64,000 nucleotides of DNA from Sinorhizobium meliloti (GCF_035610345.1 NZ_CP141213.1:1612001-1676000), one strand, 5' to 3'; positions 25,460 through 34,626 are shown, counted from the first letter of the stretch. Numbers and translations are program-made. The notes: generated from the letters alone by a model not told the origin.

Positions 25460-27375
25460 CCGTGCGAGCAAAACCGCATCCGAGCCTGTTGCTCGTCCTG
25501 GTGCCTATCGCGGTAACGGCTGTCGCCGTCTATGTGGTCGGCTGGCGCTGGCCAACACTCGCCGGCGGCCTATCCGGGAAAGCGGAATATTGGTTTCTAC
25601 GCGCTTCTCCTGTGCCGGCGCTTCTGTTCGGACCACTGGCAGGACTGTTGAGCGTCTGGGCGCTGCCATTGCACCGGCGAAGGCCGGTCGCGATGGCGAG
25701 CCTCGTCTGCTTTCTGGCGGTCGCCGGTTTTTACGCGCTGCGAGAGTTCGGCCGGCTCGCCCCGTCCGTGGAGAGCAGAGCGGTGACATGGGACCGTGCC
25801 CTTTCCTATCTCGATATGGTCGCCGTTTTCAGTGCAGTCGCGGGCTTCATGGCGGCGGCGGTGGCCGCGCGCATTTCCACCGTCGTGCCCGAGCCGGTGA
25901 AGCGCGCCAGGCGCGGCACCTTCGGCGACGCGGACTGGCTGCCGATGTCGGCCGCCGGAAAGTTGTTTCCGCCGGAGGGCGAGATCGTTGTCGGTGAGCG
26001 CTACCGCGTCGACAAGGATATCGTCCATGGACTGCCCTTCGATCCAAATGATCGCAGTACTTGGGGACAGGGGGGCAAAGCCCCTTTGCTCACTTACAAG
26101 CAGGACTTCGACTCCACCCATATGCTCTTCTTCGCCGGGTCAGGTGGCTACAAAACGACGAGCAACGTTGTTCCGACGGCGCTGCGCTATACCGGACCAC
26201 TGATCTGCCTCGACCCGTCGACCGAGGTCGCGCCTATGGTAGTCGAGCACCGAAGCCGTGTCCTTGGGCGCGAGGTGATGGTGCTCGATCCAACGAACCC
26301 GACTATGGGATTTAATGTGCTCGACGGGATCGAGGCGTCGAAGAGACAAGAAGAGGATATTGTCGGCCTTGCGCATATGCTGCTGTCGGAAAGCGCTCGC
26401 TTCGAAAGCTCGAGCGGCGCCTACTTCCAGAACCAGGCGCACAATCTACTGACAGGCTTGCTTGCACACGTCATGTTCTCGCCGGATTTTGAGGGGCGGC
26501 GCAACTTACGCAGTCTCCGGCAAATCGTCTCGGAACCTGAGCCCTCGGTGCTCGCCATGCTGCGCGACGTTCAGGAGCACTCGCACTCTGCCTTCATCCG
26601 CGAAACGCTCGGCGTCTTCACCAACATGACCGAGCAGACGTTCAGCGGCGTCTATTCGACCGCCTCGAAAGACACGCAGTGGCTGTCGCTCGACAATTAC
26701 GCCGCGCTCGTCTGCGGCAGCGCCTTCAAATCGAGCGACATCGTTACAGCCAAGAAGGACGTGTTTCTGAATATCCCGGCAACGATCCTGCGCTCCTATC
26801 CAGGAATCGGCCGCGTCATCATCGGCTCGCTGATCAATGCCATGGTCCAGGCCGATGGTGCCTTCCAGCGCCGGGCACTCTTCATGCTCGATGAGGTCGA
26901 TCTCCTCGGCTACATGCGCGTCCTCGAGGAGGCACGCGACCGCGGCCGCAAGTACGGCATCAGCATGATGCTGATGTACCAATCCCTGGGGCAGTTGGAG
27001 CGGCATTTCGGGCGGGATGGCGCGACGTCATGGATTGATGGCTGCGCCTTGGCCTCCTATGCCGCGATCAAGGCGTTCGACACGGCGCGCAATGTCTCGG
27101 CGCAATGCGGTGAGATGACGGTGGAGGTGAAGGGAAGCTCCCGCAATATCGGCTGGGATACGAAGAACGGCGCCTCGCGCAAATCAGAGAGCGTCAATTA
27201 CCAGCGGCGACCGCTGATCATGCCGCACGAAATCACCCACTCGATGCGAAAGGACGAACAGATCATCATCGTCCAGGGGCACAGCCCGATCCGCTGCGGG
27301 CGCGCGATCTACTTCCGGCGAAAGGACATGAAGGAGGCGGCAAAGGCAAACCGCTTCGTCAAGCCGATCCCGTGA
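25456..27375 (+). CDS. traG: TraG coupling protein (VirD4-like type IV coupling ATPase)
   Basis: This 639-residue T4CP links the relaxosome to the mating channel and helps drive DNA export. The N-terminal 130 residues hold three or four membrane segments (LLLVLVPIAVTAVAVYVV, ASLVCFLAVAGFYAL, MVAVFSAVAGFMAAAVAA). The Walker A-like AGSGGYKTTSNVV is near residue 226 and Walker B FMLDEVDLLGYM near 476, followed by GISMMLMYQSLGQL. These match Ti/Sym-type TraG. It follows traD with an ATGA overlap. The virB operon 3 kb downstream on the other strand supplies the channel. Confidence 0.94.
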   Translation: MTVRAKPHPSLLLVLVPIAVTAVAVYVVGWRWPTLAGGLSGKAEYWFLRASPVPALLFGPLAGLLSVWALPLHRRRPVAMASLVCFLAVAGFYALREFGRLAPSVESRAVTWDRALSYLDMVAVFSAVAGFMAAAVAARISTVVPEPVKRARRGTFGDADWLPMSAAGKLFPPEGEIVVGERYRVDKDIVHGLPFDPNDRSTWGQGGKAPLLTYKQDFDSTHMLFFAGSGGYKTTSNVVPTALRYTGPLICLDPSTEVAPMVVEHRSRVLGREVMVLDPTNPTMGFNVLDGIEASKRQEEDIVGLAHMLLSESARFESSSGAYFQNQAHNLLTGLLAHVMFSPDFEGRRNLRSLRQIVSEPEPSVLAMLRDVQEHSHSAFIRETLGVFTNMTEQTFSGVYSTASKDTQWLSLDNYAALVCGSAFKSSDIVTAKKDVFLNIPATILRSYPGIGRVIIGSLINAMVQADGAFQRRALFMLDEVDLLGYMRVLEEARDRGRKYGISMMLMYQSLGQLERHFGRDGATSWIDGCALASYAAIKAFDTARNVSAQCGEMTVEVKGSSRNIGWDTKNGASRKSESVNYQRRPLIMPHEITHSMRKDEQIIIVQGHSPIRCGRAIYFRRKDMKEAAKANRFVKPIP

Positions 27376-28118
27376 TGGGCCGCCAACAGACGCCGGGAAA
27401 AAATCTCTATCGCTCGGTGCGGCAAATACAGGGCGAACGGGTCCTCCGCGCCTGGCGGCGTGAACCAGTCTAGAAAGAGTGTATGGCCGAAGGAGTGAGC
27501 CCGAGCACCGTTAGACCAAACGCCCAGAAGGGCATGCCGTTGGCCGCGTCGGGATGGGCGTGGACGACGATCGACATCGGCACACGACGATCGCCGTAAG
27601 CATCATAAAACCTGTGCCGGGGGGAACATGCAAAGGGTATAGAAGGCGAATACCACGCGCTGTAAACCGCCGCCCTGAGGACGCCGAAGCCAATCGCGTA
27701 CGGAGGGCTGACGATGAATCGAAGCGCGTGAAAAGCTCCGCTTCGGCTCGTCGCGCCGGTTTCGCGTTAAGCGTTTTGAGGCTCTGTCGACATGACGGGC
27801 TCCTCGGTATTCGCTAGCGCAGATCGAAGCAACAAAATGGTCATACTGTTCCCACACCCAAGGGCAAGCGAGGAAATCCTCTTGCGATAATTCGGCCGAT
27901 CCGGGTCGCAACATCGAGCGAGAGGGGGGCGTGACCGCAGGCGGAGACCGCTCGCGGGACCGGTGAGCGAAGCGAATAGCACTCCGTCGGCCGTCGGCTG
28001 GCTCGCCCGAACAACGATCTCCAGTCTCGACGATCAATCACGAAAATGAATCGGTGTGGGCCGACCGATTCATAAGTGTCGTTGAACTCAAAAGCCGGAA
28101 CGGGCGATTCTTCCGTCA
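27376..28118. other. Region after traG without an intact gene
   Basis: I see no frame with convincing homology or a good ribosome binding site in these 740 bases. The frames that are open are short and rich in Arg, Ser and Pro. The next recognisable item is the WGR remnant, so the region may hold further decayed genes. Confidence 0.45.
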
Positions 28119-28333
28119 TGCTCACTCAGCCTATCAGTTCTACATCGAACGCACGGATGCGACGAAAACCGTGGCGCGCTTCTACACGCTCGCGATCGAA
28201 CCGACGCTGTTCGGCACGCCCTGCCTGATACGGCGTTGGGGCGCATCGGGCCATGGTGCATCACTTCGACAAGGAAGAGGATGCTCTGCACATGATCCTC
28301 GATCTGCTGCGGACCAGACAGGCGCGCGGCTAA
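28119..28333 (+). pseudogene. WGR-domain protein remnant
   Basis: A small WGR-domain protein can be followed from an ATG at 28119 (MLTQP) through YQFYIERTDATKTVARFYTL, EPTLFGTPCLIRRWG and HHFDKEEDALHMILDLLRTR to a stop at 28333. The three parts are in different frames: one shift occurs near codon 5 and one or two more around the WG motif (28236-28255). Small stand-alone WGR proteins are frequent on rhizobial plasmids. The function is unknown, and this copy cannot make a normal product. Confidence 0.68.
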
Positions 28334-28489
28334 AGACCGAAACACGCGTTCGACGTGAACACATGGCCTGGGGTTTCCCGCAGCGAGCGCGCCCTGATCC
28401 TCGCCGGTGATCATTGGTACGAAGCGGAGCTTCGGCCGACGCGTCGGTCGTTTCGCGTGTCGGCTCAGGCGGGAAGGCAAACGCCGCCC

Positions 28490-28657
28490 TCAGAAGGGCG
28501 GCGCGGGGTCGAAGGTGCCCTCCTGTTCGGCGGTCGCTGCCGCCAGTTCGGCCTGAGCCAATTCCAGCTCGGCTTCGATCTGGTGGCGCTCGGCAGCGTC
28601 CGCGTTCCTGAGCTCGGCGCGCAGTTCTTCAACCTGAATTTCTGTTGCAATCGTCAT
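28490..28657 (-). CDS. Small acidic helical protein (55 aa)
   Basis: An ATG at 28657 preceded by AAGGAGAAG opens a 55-residue protein that is almost entirely helical and acidic (VEELRAELRNADAAERHQIEAE, then an Ala/Glu-rich segment), ending TFDPAPPF. The strong ribosome site and the codon pattern support expression. Similar short Glu/Ala-rich proteins lie beside DUF736 genes on rhizobial plasmids, as here. I cannot assign a role. Confidence 0.6.
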   Translation of the reverse strand: MTIATEIQVEELRAELRNADAAERHQIEAELELAQAELAAATAEQEGTFDPAPPF

Positions 28658-28767
28658 CGTCGTCTTCTCCTTGGATAATGTGAAGATGACGCCACGGGGG
28701 TCGAGAGGATCGGGCCGGGTCAAGGATCGCGTCAGCGACCGCCGGAGGCGGCGAGCGGAGGAACCGA

Positions 28768-28803
28768 TTTTCTGACGGTGCCCTTAAGGGCACCGGCTGA
28801 AAA
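28768..28803. repeat. 36-base palindrome with perfect 20-base core
   Basis: CGGTGCCCTTAAGGGCACCG (28776-28795) is a perfect palindrome, and TTTTC (28768-28772) with GAAAA (28799-28803) extends the symmetry about the same centre. It lies about 110 bases upstream of the small acidic gene. There is no T-run after it on either strand, so a protein binding site is at least as likely as a terminator. Confidence 0.6.
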
Positions 28804-28902
28804 TTGGAGGGGCCGCGAAGGCCTTGAGGCGGCGCGAGCCCTCATGGCAGACTTGGCTATTTGATCAGACAAGCTTTCGCCTCGTGTGGCAGGGGAGAGG
28901 AG

Positions 28903-28929
28903 CAAAAGCGGGTTCGATGCCCGCTTTTG
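28903..28929. terminator. Bidirectional intrinsic terminator
   Basis: CAAAAGCGGG (28903-28912) and CCCGCTTTTG (28920-28929) form a 10-base perfect stem with a 7-base loop. The GC-rich top and A/T base mean a T-rich tail follows the GC stem in either direction. It lies 80 bases past the DUF736 stop on the minus strand. Confidence 0.7.
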
Positions 28930-28973
28930 TTCCCGGTGCTGCGTTTAACGATCAAACCGAGTAACGGCGAAGT

Positions 28974-28995
28974 CGGCCCCGATTTCTCGGGGCCG
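28974..28995 (-). terminator. Strong hairpin directly after the DUF736 gene
   Basis: CGGCCCCG and CGGGGCCG pair perfectly around ATTTCT, starting 14 bases after the DUF736 stop. No T-run follows, so it may stabilise the 3' end or act together with the terminator at 28903-28929. Confidence 0.5.
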
Positions 28996-29008
28996 CTCGC
29001 TTGGCTCG

Positions 29009-29332
29009 TCAGTCCGGATTGTTCCAGAGGATCACCTTCTTGCTCGGATCGCCGCCGGGTGCCTGTGCGAGGTTGCCGAAGATCACGCCGATCTCGGGAG
29101 CCTCCAGCTTCACTGAGAGGTATTCCTCGCCGGTCTGGCGGGCGATGCGGTTCCAGCCCGCGCCGATTTCGAAGCCGGTCTTGCGGTTGATGACGCGGTA
29201 ATCGGGGGCTTCTTCGCTCGACTTGGCTGCGTTCGGGACGATGGCGATCGGGGCGTTGACCCGGATGGTGGCGAAGACGCCTTCGAGGATGCCATCGGTC
29301 TTCTGCGTCAGGGTTGCGATCGTGGTGGCCAT
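29009..29332 (-). CDS. DUF736 family protein
   Basis: This 107-residue protein starts at 29332 after AAGGAGACAG. The family pattern is clear: an N-terminal TLTQKTDGILEGVFATIRVN, a central DYRVINRKTGFEIGAGWNRI and the SVKLEAPEIGVIFGNL segment, ending in KKVILWNNPD. DUF736 proteins are small, single-domain and almost confined to alphaproteobacterial plasmids and islands, where they sit among conjugation and antirestriction genes. Their activity is unknown. It is transcribed towards traG and followed by two hairpins. Confidence 0.85.
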   Translation of the reverse strand: MATTIATLTQKTDGILEGVFATIRVNAPIAIVPNAAKSSEEAPDYRVINRKTGFEIGAGWNRIARQTGEEYLSVKLEAPEIGVIFGNLAQAPGGDPSKKVILWNNPD

Positions 29333-30014
29333 GCTTCTGTCTCCTTCAGTTGCTCGGGACCATTCCCGATGGCGCACGAAGAGACGGCCGGCGTGCTCGG
29401 TCAGCTCGGTCGAAAATTTTGCCAAATTCTATTTTCCGCCAGGAGAAAGAACCGAAATCGAATTTTGCAAAAATTTCGGGCGAGTCTTACCCCTTTAGGG
29501 GTTGGCCGCAAAAGCAGGCGGTCGTCTATACGAGCGACACAAAACGGGAATGGTTCGGGGCAACTGAAGGACGCGACAAACCATTATGCTGTCCGGTCCA
29601 CGCCGCGGGAGATCGGCCGCGCATCCCTTGATACGTTGGTCCGCGTGCCGGTCAACGCCATGCCCTCGCGCTCTCTCAGCTACAGCAGGCGGGTGAGCAC
29701 GTCGCTAACGATATCACCCCTTATGTTGATCCGAGAGGTAGACGCGGCGAATGTATCGCCGCCTGCAGCCCGCGCGGCAACACCTGATGAAGCCGCTCGC
29801 GTGAGCGATAGGTGATCTTCCCCCACTCCCCCCGGGCGCCCGGCTATCTGCGCTGTTGGTGTTCTCCAGGCACATCGCGGCACGCGCCCCATCCGAGCGG
29901 TCGGAGCCGGCTTAGTAGCGGAACCAGGCCCGGCGGTGATCACGAGACAACAGGATCCCAGCAAGTCGCGAACGGAATGCCATAGAGCGCGACATTCTGA
30001 TCCTGGGAAACGAA
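29333..30014. other. Upstream region of DUF736 and spacer
   Basis: Bases 29420-29520 are AT-rich (runs such as AAATTTTGCC and TTTTGCAAAAATTT) and hold CCCCTTTAGGGG, a perfect 12-base palindrome, so this is probably the DUF736 promoter region. The rest, up to the IS fragment, shows no convincing gene. Confidence 0.45.
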
Positions 30015-30450
30015 ATGCGCTCCCTCCGCCAAGGCCTGCCCCCGACGATGCGGTTCGTGTCGGCCAAGGCCGTCAATGAGCAAGCCGCCGCCGTGTTGGT
30101 CAGCGTCCGGGAGCGTTTGATCCGCAACCGCACCCAACTCGCCAGTGCAATCCGCGGTTACACCGCTGAATTCGGCATTTCCGTCGTCAAGGAACTGGCG
30201 CACATTCCCCTGCTGCTTGAACGGATACAGTCCGACGAGACCGTGCCTGAGCTGACGCGGGAAGTGTTCGCGAGCCAGGTTGCGGAATACGCCCAGATCG
30301 AAGAAAAGATTGCAGACGTGGATGCCAGGATCATGGCATGGCAGCGAGCCGACGAACACAGCAAACGTCTCAATACTATTCCCGGCATCGGCCCGATCGG
30401 CGCGGCGCTCCTGATCATCGAGACGCCGGCACCAGAGCCATTCCGATCCG
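30015..30450 (+). mobile_element. Truncated IS110-family transposase fragment
   Basis: The frame encodes the middle of an IS110-type transposase: PTMRFVSAKAVNEQAA, RERLIRNRTQLASAIRGY, and the start of the C-terminal domain NTIPGIGPIGAALLIIE. The N-terminal DEDD catalytic segment and the rest of the C-terminal domain with its Ser motif are missing. The homology stops near 30440, where another gene remnant begins on the opposite strand. It cannot code for an active enzyme, and no terminal repeats are visible. Confidence 0.78.
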
Positions 30451-30596
30451 GCCATCGCGCCACCCGCCAACCGAGATAGCTGTTCAATGAAGCGCTCCTC
30501 AGTCGTTGCCATCGAATGGTGTTCGTGCGCGATGACCCATTCTCCGTTTTGTCGCTCGGCCGTCAGTCCGAAATCGAGGCTTGCGACGCCGGACCA
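30440..30596 (-). pseudogene. C-terminal fragment of a SnoaL/DUF4440-like protein
   Basis: On the minus strand an open stretch reads GLTAERQNGEWVIAHEHHSM and then TTEERFIEQL, which looks like the last strands of a SnoaL/NTF2-fold protein (pattern: residue run, W-x-I-x-H-E-H-H-S). No start or N-terminal part is present: virB11 ends at 30606. The homology appears cut at the IS110 fragment. The assignment rests on one motif, so confidence is limited. Confidence 0.4.
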
Positions 30597-30605
30597 AATA
30601 ATTTG

Positions 30606-31595
30606 TCAGGCTCGAAAGTAGATTTCTGTCGCACGAAACCGACCATCCATTCGCTTGCATTGAACGATGACGTCGATCGAAACCCTCAACAATTGTTCAA
30701 TGTCTTCCCGATCCAAATTGCGGCCCCCTTCGGACTCCTTCACAAGCAGCGTCAGCTGTTGGAAAGCGAGCTTGGCGGAGTCGGCATGCACGGTGGTGAT
30801 CGATCCGGGGTGGCCGGAGTTGACGTTGCGGACGTAGTAGAAGGCCGTGCCATCGCGCAGCTCCTGCAGCAGTATGCGGTCCGGCCGCATCCGGAGGCAT
30901 GATTCCAGCAGTTCTTTAGGGCCGGCGGCTGAAAGTCCCTGGGCGCCTTTCGAATAGAACAGACGCACGTGGTTCGGCTGTGGAATAGCGAGTTCGGGAG
31001 TGTCCTCGATCGAAATGATCCGCTCATGCTCGGGAATGTGTTTGATCAGCGCTTTCGAAAGCGTCGTCTTGGCCGATCCGGTTGCGCCTGAGATAACGAT
31101 GTTCTTCCGTGAAATGACGGCTTCCTGCAGAAAATCCTTGAAGCGACCGGCACGGTACAGCGCCGCCAAATCCTGGTCCTGTGTCGAGGCGCCGTCGTTG
31201 ACCGCACGCGTCTCGGAGAAGAACTCTCTTTCTTCCAGATCATCGAGCGTGAATGTGACCGAGGACGGCTTACGGATAGTGATGCTGACCGTATTCCTGC
31301 TGGTAGCCGGTGGAATGACTATCTGGATCCGTTCGTCCCCCGGCAGCGTTGCCGACAGGATTGGCCGGGTTTCATCAATGAATTGATGGGAGAAACTGGC
31401 CACGGCCCGGGCAAGGCGCATCAGCTTCTCGAAGGAAAGATCCGGCAGATCATAGGTCCGCCAACCACCAGCGCCTTCCGTCAACACCTCCCCGGGCCGG
31501 TTTACGATCACTTCGTAGAGCGTGCTGTTACCGAGGAACGGCGCGAACGGAGAGAGCAGCTCACGAACGACCGTTGCGTCGGCCCCTTCGGTCAT
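30606..31595 (-). CDS. virB11: VirB11 type IV secretion ATPase
   Basis: This 329-residue hexameric traffic ATPase of the inner face of the T4SS has Walker A ISGATGSAKTTLSK near residue 173, the Asp box RIISIEDTPEL and the His box GHPGSITTVHADSA. The N-terminal domain (SLFLGNSTLYEVIVNRPGEV-like segment) is normal. It is the last gene of the virB operon, 10 bases after virB10, and starts with ATG. It powers pilus assembly and switches VirB4 between roles in known systems. Length and motifs are complete. Confidence 0.95.
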   Translation of the reverse strand: MTEGADATVVRELLSPFAPFLGNSTLYEVIVNRPGEVLTEGAGGWRTYDLPDLSFEKLMRLARAVASFSHQFIDETRPILSATLPGDERIQIVIPPATSRNTVSITIRKPSSVTFTLDDLEEREFFSETRAVNDGASTQDQDLAALYRAGRFKDFLQEAVISRKNIVISGATGSAKTTLSKALIKHIPEHERIISIEDTPELAIPQPNHVRLFYSKGAQGLSAAGPKELLESCLRMRPDRILLQELRDGTAFYYVRNVNSGHPGSITTVHADSAKLAFQQLTLLVKESEGGRNLDREDIEQLLRVSIDVIVQCKRMDGRFRATEIYFRA

Positions 31596-31605
31596 CGCCT
31601 TTGCT

Positions 31606-32775
31606 CTACTTCGTCACGAGCGTTGACTGCGGCCTGAAGTCCGGCACCGCCCGGCCGAGGACCTTGTTTTTCGGCTCCGTCACCCGTAATCCGTAGACAC
31701 CGGAAAAGTCGAGATCGCGTGCCACGAAGATCGAGACCAGTTCACCCTGATGTTTGTTGAGCGTCGGCGGAATGTTGATCGATTGCTCGACAGCGATCGC
31801 CGCCGCCTGCTGGCCTGCGCTTGTCGTGTTCTGCGTGTCGACATCGCTTTCCTGCAGGCGGCTGCTGGCATAGCTCGTGGCGTCGCCAAAGATGGAAAGA
31901 AGAAGCGCAGCTCCGAACCGCTCCCACCAGTGGGTGTCCACATGGCCGTCGACGCCGGCCCGGCCGAGCGCATCCGTCGCCGGTGAGGCCAGTGTGACGA
32001 TGACGCCGTTCGGGGTCTTCGCCCGGTTCCAGAGCACAAAGAGGCGCTTCTTTCCGCGCTGAAGACCGCCGCGATACTCGCCAAGAACTTGAGTGCCTTT
32101 CTCCATCAGCACGACGCGGCCGTTATCCGAGAGGACATCACGGTTGATCACGCAGCTTGTAAAGCCGGGCTGATCGGATGCCATGGCAGTTTCCAGGACG
32201 CAGGGTATCGAGGTCCCCATTGCGACGATGAAGTTACGATTGCCGAGTGTGCCGGCGCGCGAGCCCTCAAGCTTGGTCGATCGTAGCAAACCGTTGAATC
32301 GCTGTTCATCGGCATTGGCTGTATTCTGGCCCATCATGTTTCCATCGAGCGGCAGGAAATTGCTGTCCGTCGAAATGGCAGGGTCCGCGGTATCATGGCG
32401 CGATGCCGCGGCTTTCTGTCCGCCGCTATAGGCCATCACAGGCGCCCGCCGCGCCGAATCGAGCAGCGGATCTTCCTCCTTCACCTCCTCGGTCATGACG
32501 GGGGTCGGTAGCTTCACTTCCGGTACTGGCTGTACCGGTTCCATTTTCTCCTTGGCCGGTTCGAAGTCCGTCGTCTGGCGAATGACGACCCGATCCGGCT
32601 TCGCCCCATCCGTCGACGTCGTCTCATCGCTCATCGACCAGAGTGCGAAGGCGACGAAGGCAAAGACCGCCAGTGCAACGGCGCCCCGCTTTAGGACGGG
32701 ATTGTTGTCGATCTTCCGTGCATTGACGGTCTCTGCGCGCTCGCCCGGGATGCGGCTTTCGTCTTCCTGAATCAA
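31606..32775 (-). CDS. virB10: VirB10 (TrbI-like) T4SS core protein
   Basis: This 389-residue inner-membrane-anchored protein spans the envelope. A short cytoplasmic N-terminus precedes a single membrane helix (GAVALAVFAFVAFALW). A Pro/Glu-rich periplasmic region follows (VQPVPEVKLPTPVMTEE), then the conserved C-terminal beta-barrel domain (GTSIPCVLETAMASDQPGFTSC, MEKGTQVLGEYRGG, QSINIPPTLNKHQGE). It forms the core complex with VirB7 and VirB9 and senses energy. It starts 9 bases after the virB9 stop. All expected parts are present. Confidence 0.95.
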   Translation of the reverse strand: MIQEDESRIPGERAETVNARKIDNNPVLKRGAVALAVFAFVAFALWSMSDETTSTDGAKPDRVVIRQTTDFEPAKEKMEPVQPVPEVKLPTPVMTEEVKEEDPLLDSARRAPVMAYSGGQKAAASRHDTADPAISTDSNFLPLDGNMMGQNTANADEQRFNGLLRSTKLEGSRAGTLGNRNFIVAMGTSIPCVLETAMASDQPGFTSCVINRDVLSDNGRVVLMEKGTQVLGEYRGGLQRGKKRLFVLWNRAKTPNGVIVTLASPATDALGRAGVDGHVDTHWWERFGAALLLSIFGDATSYASSRLQESDVDTQNTTSAGQQAAAIAVEQSINIPPTLNKHQGELVSIFVARDLDFSGVYGLRVTEPKNKVLGRAVPDFRPQSTLVTK

Positions 32776-32784
32776 ATCAGTCTC

Positions 32785-33639
32785 CTATTGCGGTGCGCCA
32801 TTATCCGTGCGTACGACACGCTCGACCAACGGGGAGGTTGTGTTGGTGTCAAAATTGATCCCGACCGGGTCGTAGGCCTCGTTGAAGACGCAAAGCACAT
32901 CCCCTCCCCGGCGCAGGAGGAACTTTCGGCTGATCGCGTGGACGAGGACCAGATTGCCATCAACGGACTTGGGCACGAGCCTTTCGCTGCCATCCGAGTT
33001 CTCTATGTAGATGGCAGGCATCTCCTGGTTGCCGACGAAGGCAAAGGTCGTGACCTTGCCATTGTCGTAGACCGATTGCGGCTCCAGCGCCTGTGAGCCT
33101 TGCGCCGAGTAGCGCCAGTTTCGTGGGCCATAGGTCTCATGAGTAGCCAGCACATGGTCGGCCATCTTCGCCTGCGCGGAGATCGCTCGCGCCGCCGCGG
33201 CCTGGCGCCGGCGTTCGGCTTCGTCTGCTGGATACCGGTATTTGACGTAGAAGTAAGTATTCTGGCCGACCTCCACTTTTCCATCGCGCACCGTCAGTTC
33301 CATCTGGTAGCTGCGGGTCGACCCGTCCCGTCGCGTGGTCACCACGGAGATATTGGTGACCGGCTGGTTCTCGCGGGGTTTGAGGAACAGGATGTTTCCG
33401 GCGGGCGCCACCTCCCAGGCGATTCTGTTGCCAAGCGCGACGTGGGCAATCTCCTCGTCGGCCGCGAATTCGACCTGCACCGATGACCGTAGCGACCCAA
33501 TGATTCGGGTGATGTTGTAGGGCTGGTAATCGACAAAGCGCACGCGGCTGTCCTGCGACGCACCGCGCGGGATTTCGAGAGCCAACACCGTGGAAGCCGA
33601 GCCGGCCAAGAGAAGAGTGAGAATTGCAGCGGTCCGCAT
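32785..33639 (-). CDS. virB9: VirB9 T4SS core protein
   Basis: This 284-residue secreted core protein has a signal peptide (AAILTLLLAGSASTVLA) followed by EIPRGASQDSRVRFVDY, the normal VirB9 mature start. The central VTNISVVTTRRDGSTRSYQ and the C-terminal domain (NWRYSAQG, PAIYIENSDGSERLVPKSVDG, FLLRRGGDVLCVFNEAYDP) are conserved. The ATG at 33639 shares one base with the virB8 stop (TGATG), so the frame that is open up to 33759 is not all used. It forms the outer-membrane ring with the VirB7 lipoprotein and VirB10. Confidence 0.95.
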   Translation of the reverse strand: MRTAAILTLLLAGSASTVLALEIPRGASQDSRVRFVDYQPYNITRIIGSLRSSVQVEFAADEEIAHVALGNRIAWEVAPAGNILFLKPRENQPVTNISVVTTRRDGSTRSYQMELTVRDGKVEVGQNTYFYVKYRYPADEAERRRQAAAARAISAQAKMADHVLATHETYGPRNWRYSAQGSQALEPQSVYDNGKVTTFAFVGNQEMPAIYIENSDGSERLVPKSVDGNLVLVHAISRKFLLRRGGDVLCVFNEAYDPVGINFDTNTTSPLVERVVRTDNGAPQ

Positions 33640-34310
33640 CAGTTGATGGTCTCCGGGTCGGCCCGGTATTCGCTGACCGCAAAACCGAGAGGATTCACCA
33701 GCCGATCCGTCGACGACATCGGCGCGTTTGCATAGGAGAAGGTGAGCGTCGCAACCCAATGGGTTGCTCGGACATCTTCTCCGCGGGTGACCGTGCGCAT
33801 GTAGCGAACGGATACGACATGCGGATTGATCAGCGAAATCGAGGCGATGCTGATACGCGCGGTGGCGCCACGCCCATAGGTGTTCTGCGGCGACTTGGGA
33901 TTGCTGCCGCGATAGAGTCCCGAAAACCGCGCCTGCTCCGGTTGCGTCGACAGCAGGGCGACGGTGCGGAAATTCTCTTCCGCCTCGCTCCAGACATAAC
34001 CTTCGCGGGCTCGGACGTATTTCGCGGCGAAGTATTTGGTCACGGCCTCATCATAGGTGTCGGCCGTCGATGTCAGCGCGGAGACAACATCGACGATGCC
34101 CGTCGAATTGTCGACCCGCACGACAAACGGTTCCACCGTCTTCAGCGGCGAGAGACCGGCGACGGCGAAGATGGATGTGCCGGCAAGAACGCCTGCAACG
34201 GCGGCGATCGACCAAGCAACGCGGGCCGAGCGTTCGACTTGGATCATCCGTTCCTGATCGAAGCGCCGCGCTTTTTCGAAGTATGTCTTGAGTTCGTCGC
34301 GCGGAACCAT
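33639..34310 (-). CDS. virB8: VirB8 T4SS assembly protein
   Basis: This bitopic inner-membrane protein of 223 residues has a cytoplasmic N-terminus (RDELKTYFEKARRFDQERM), a membrane helix (AWSIAAVAGVLAGTSIFAVAG) and a periplasmic NTF2-like domain (PFVVRVDNSTGIVDVV, VRAREGYVW, YMRTVTRGEDVRATHWVATLTF). VirB8 is a nucleation factor for the channel. The ATG at 34310 with AGGGGTAG upstream is the proper start; 40 further open codons upstream overlap virB7 and lack homology. It follows virB7 closely. Confidence 0.94.
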   Translation of the reverse strand: MVPRDELKTYFEKARRFDQERMIQVERSARVAWSIAAVAGVLAGTSIFAVAGLSPLKTVEPFVVRVDNSTGIVDVVSALTSTADTYDEAVTKYFAAKYVRAREGYVWSEAEENFRTVALLSTQPEQARFSGLYRGSNPKSPQNTYGRGATARISIASISLINPHVVSVRYMRTVTRGEDVRATHWVATLTFSYANAPMSSTDRLVNPLGFAVSEYRADPETIN

Positions 34311-34314
34311 CGCG

Positions 34315-34590
34315 CTACCCCTGGCAAGGACGATAGGATGCGCCGACGCCGAGATGGGCGAAGGCCGGAGGCCCCTTACTTGCCTCGGCATAGGCCGTGG
34401 CGACGGACCGAGACGCCACCGGTCGGGCATCCGACTGTTTTTGTTTCAGGATGCCATTGTCCTCCCACTGCCACATGGAGCGATTGAGAGGACGGCGCGA
34501 ATAGCCATCGCATTTCGAGAGCGGATAGGCCATCGATGCGCAGCCGCTTAAGGCGACCGCCATGCAAAGCAGCGGAAGTGTTTTGATCAT
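34315..34590 (-). CDS. virB7: VirB7-like outer-membrane lipoprotein
   Basis: This 91-residue lipoprotein begins with a short export signal and a lipobox (VALSGC) that places the acylated Cys at residue 17, followed by ASMAYPLSKCDGYSRRP. It occupies the slot between virB6 and virB8, where virB7 lies in other operons, and is longer than Agrobacterium VirB7. VirB7 anchors the core ring by pairing with VirB9, and a second Cys at about residue 27 could make such a disulphide. The identification rests on position and lipobox, since VirB7 is poorly conserved. Confidence 0.75.
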   Translation of the reverse strand: MIKTLPLLCMAVALSGCASMAYPLSKCDGYSRRPLNRSMWQWEDNGILKQKQSDARPVASRSVATAYAEASKGPPAFAHLGVGASYRPCQG

Positions 34591-34626
34591 TCCTGCAGAC
34601 CCTTTTTCTTGTTCCTGCGAAAAGCG

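Noticed and set aside
27827..27838. Half-site GCAACAAAATGG resembling the GntR-type palindrome
   Set aside because: Only one arm is present, it is far from related genes and it may occur by chance.
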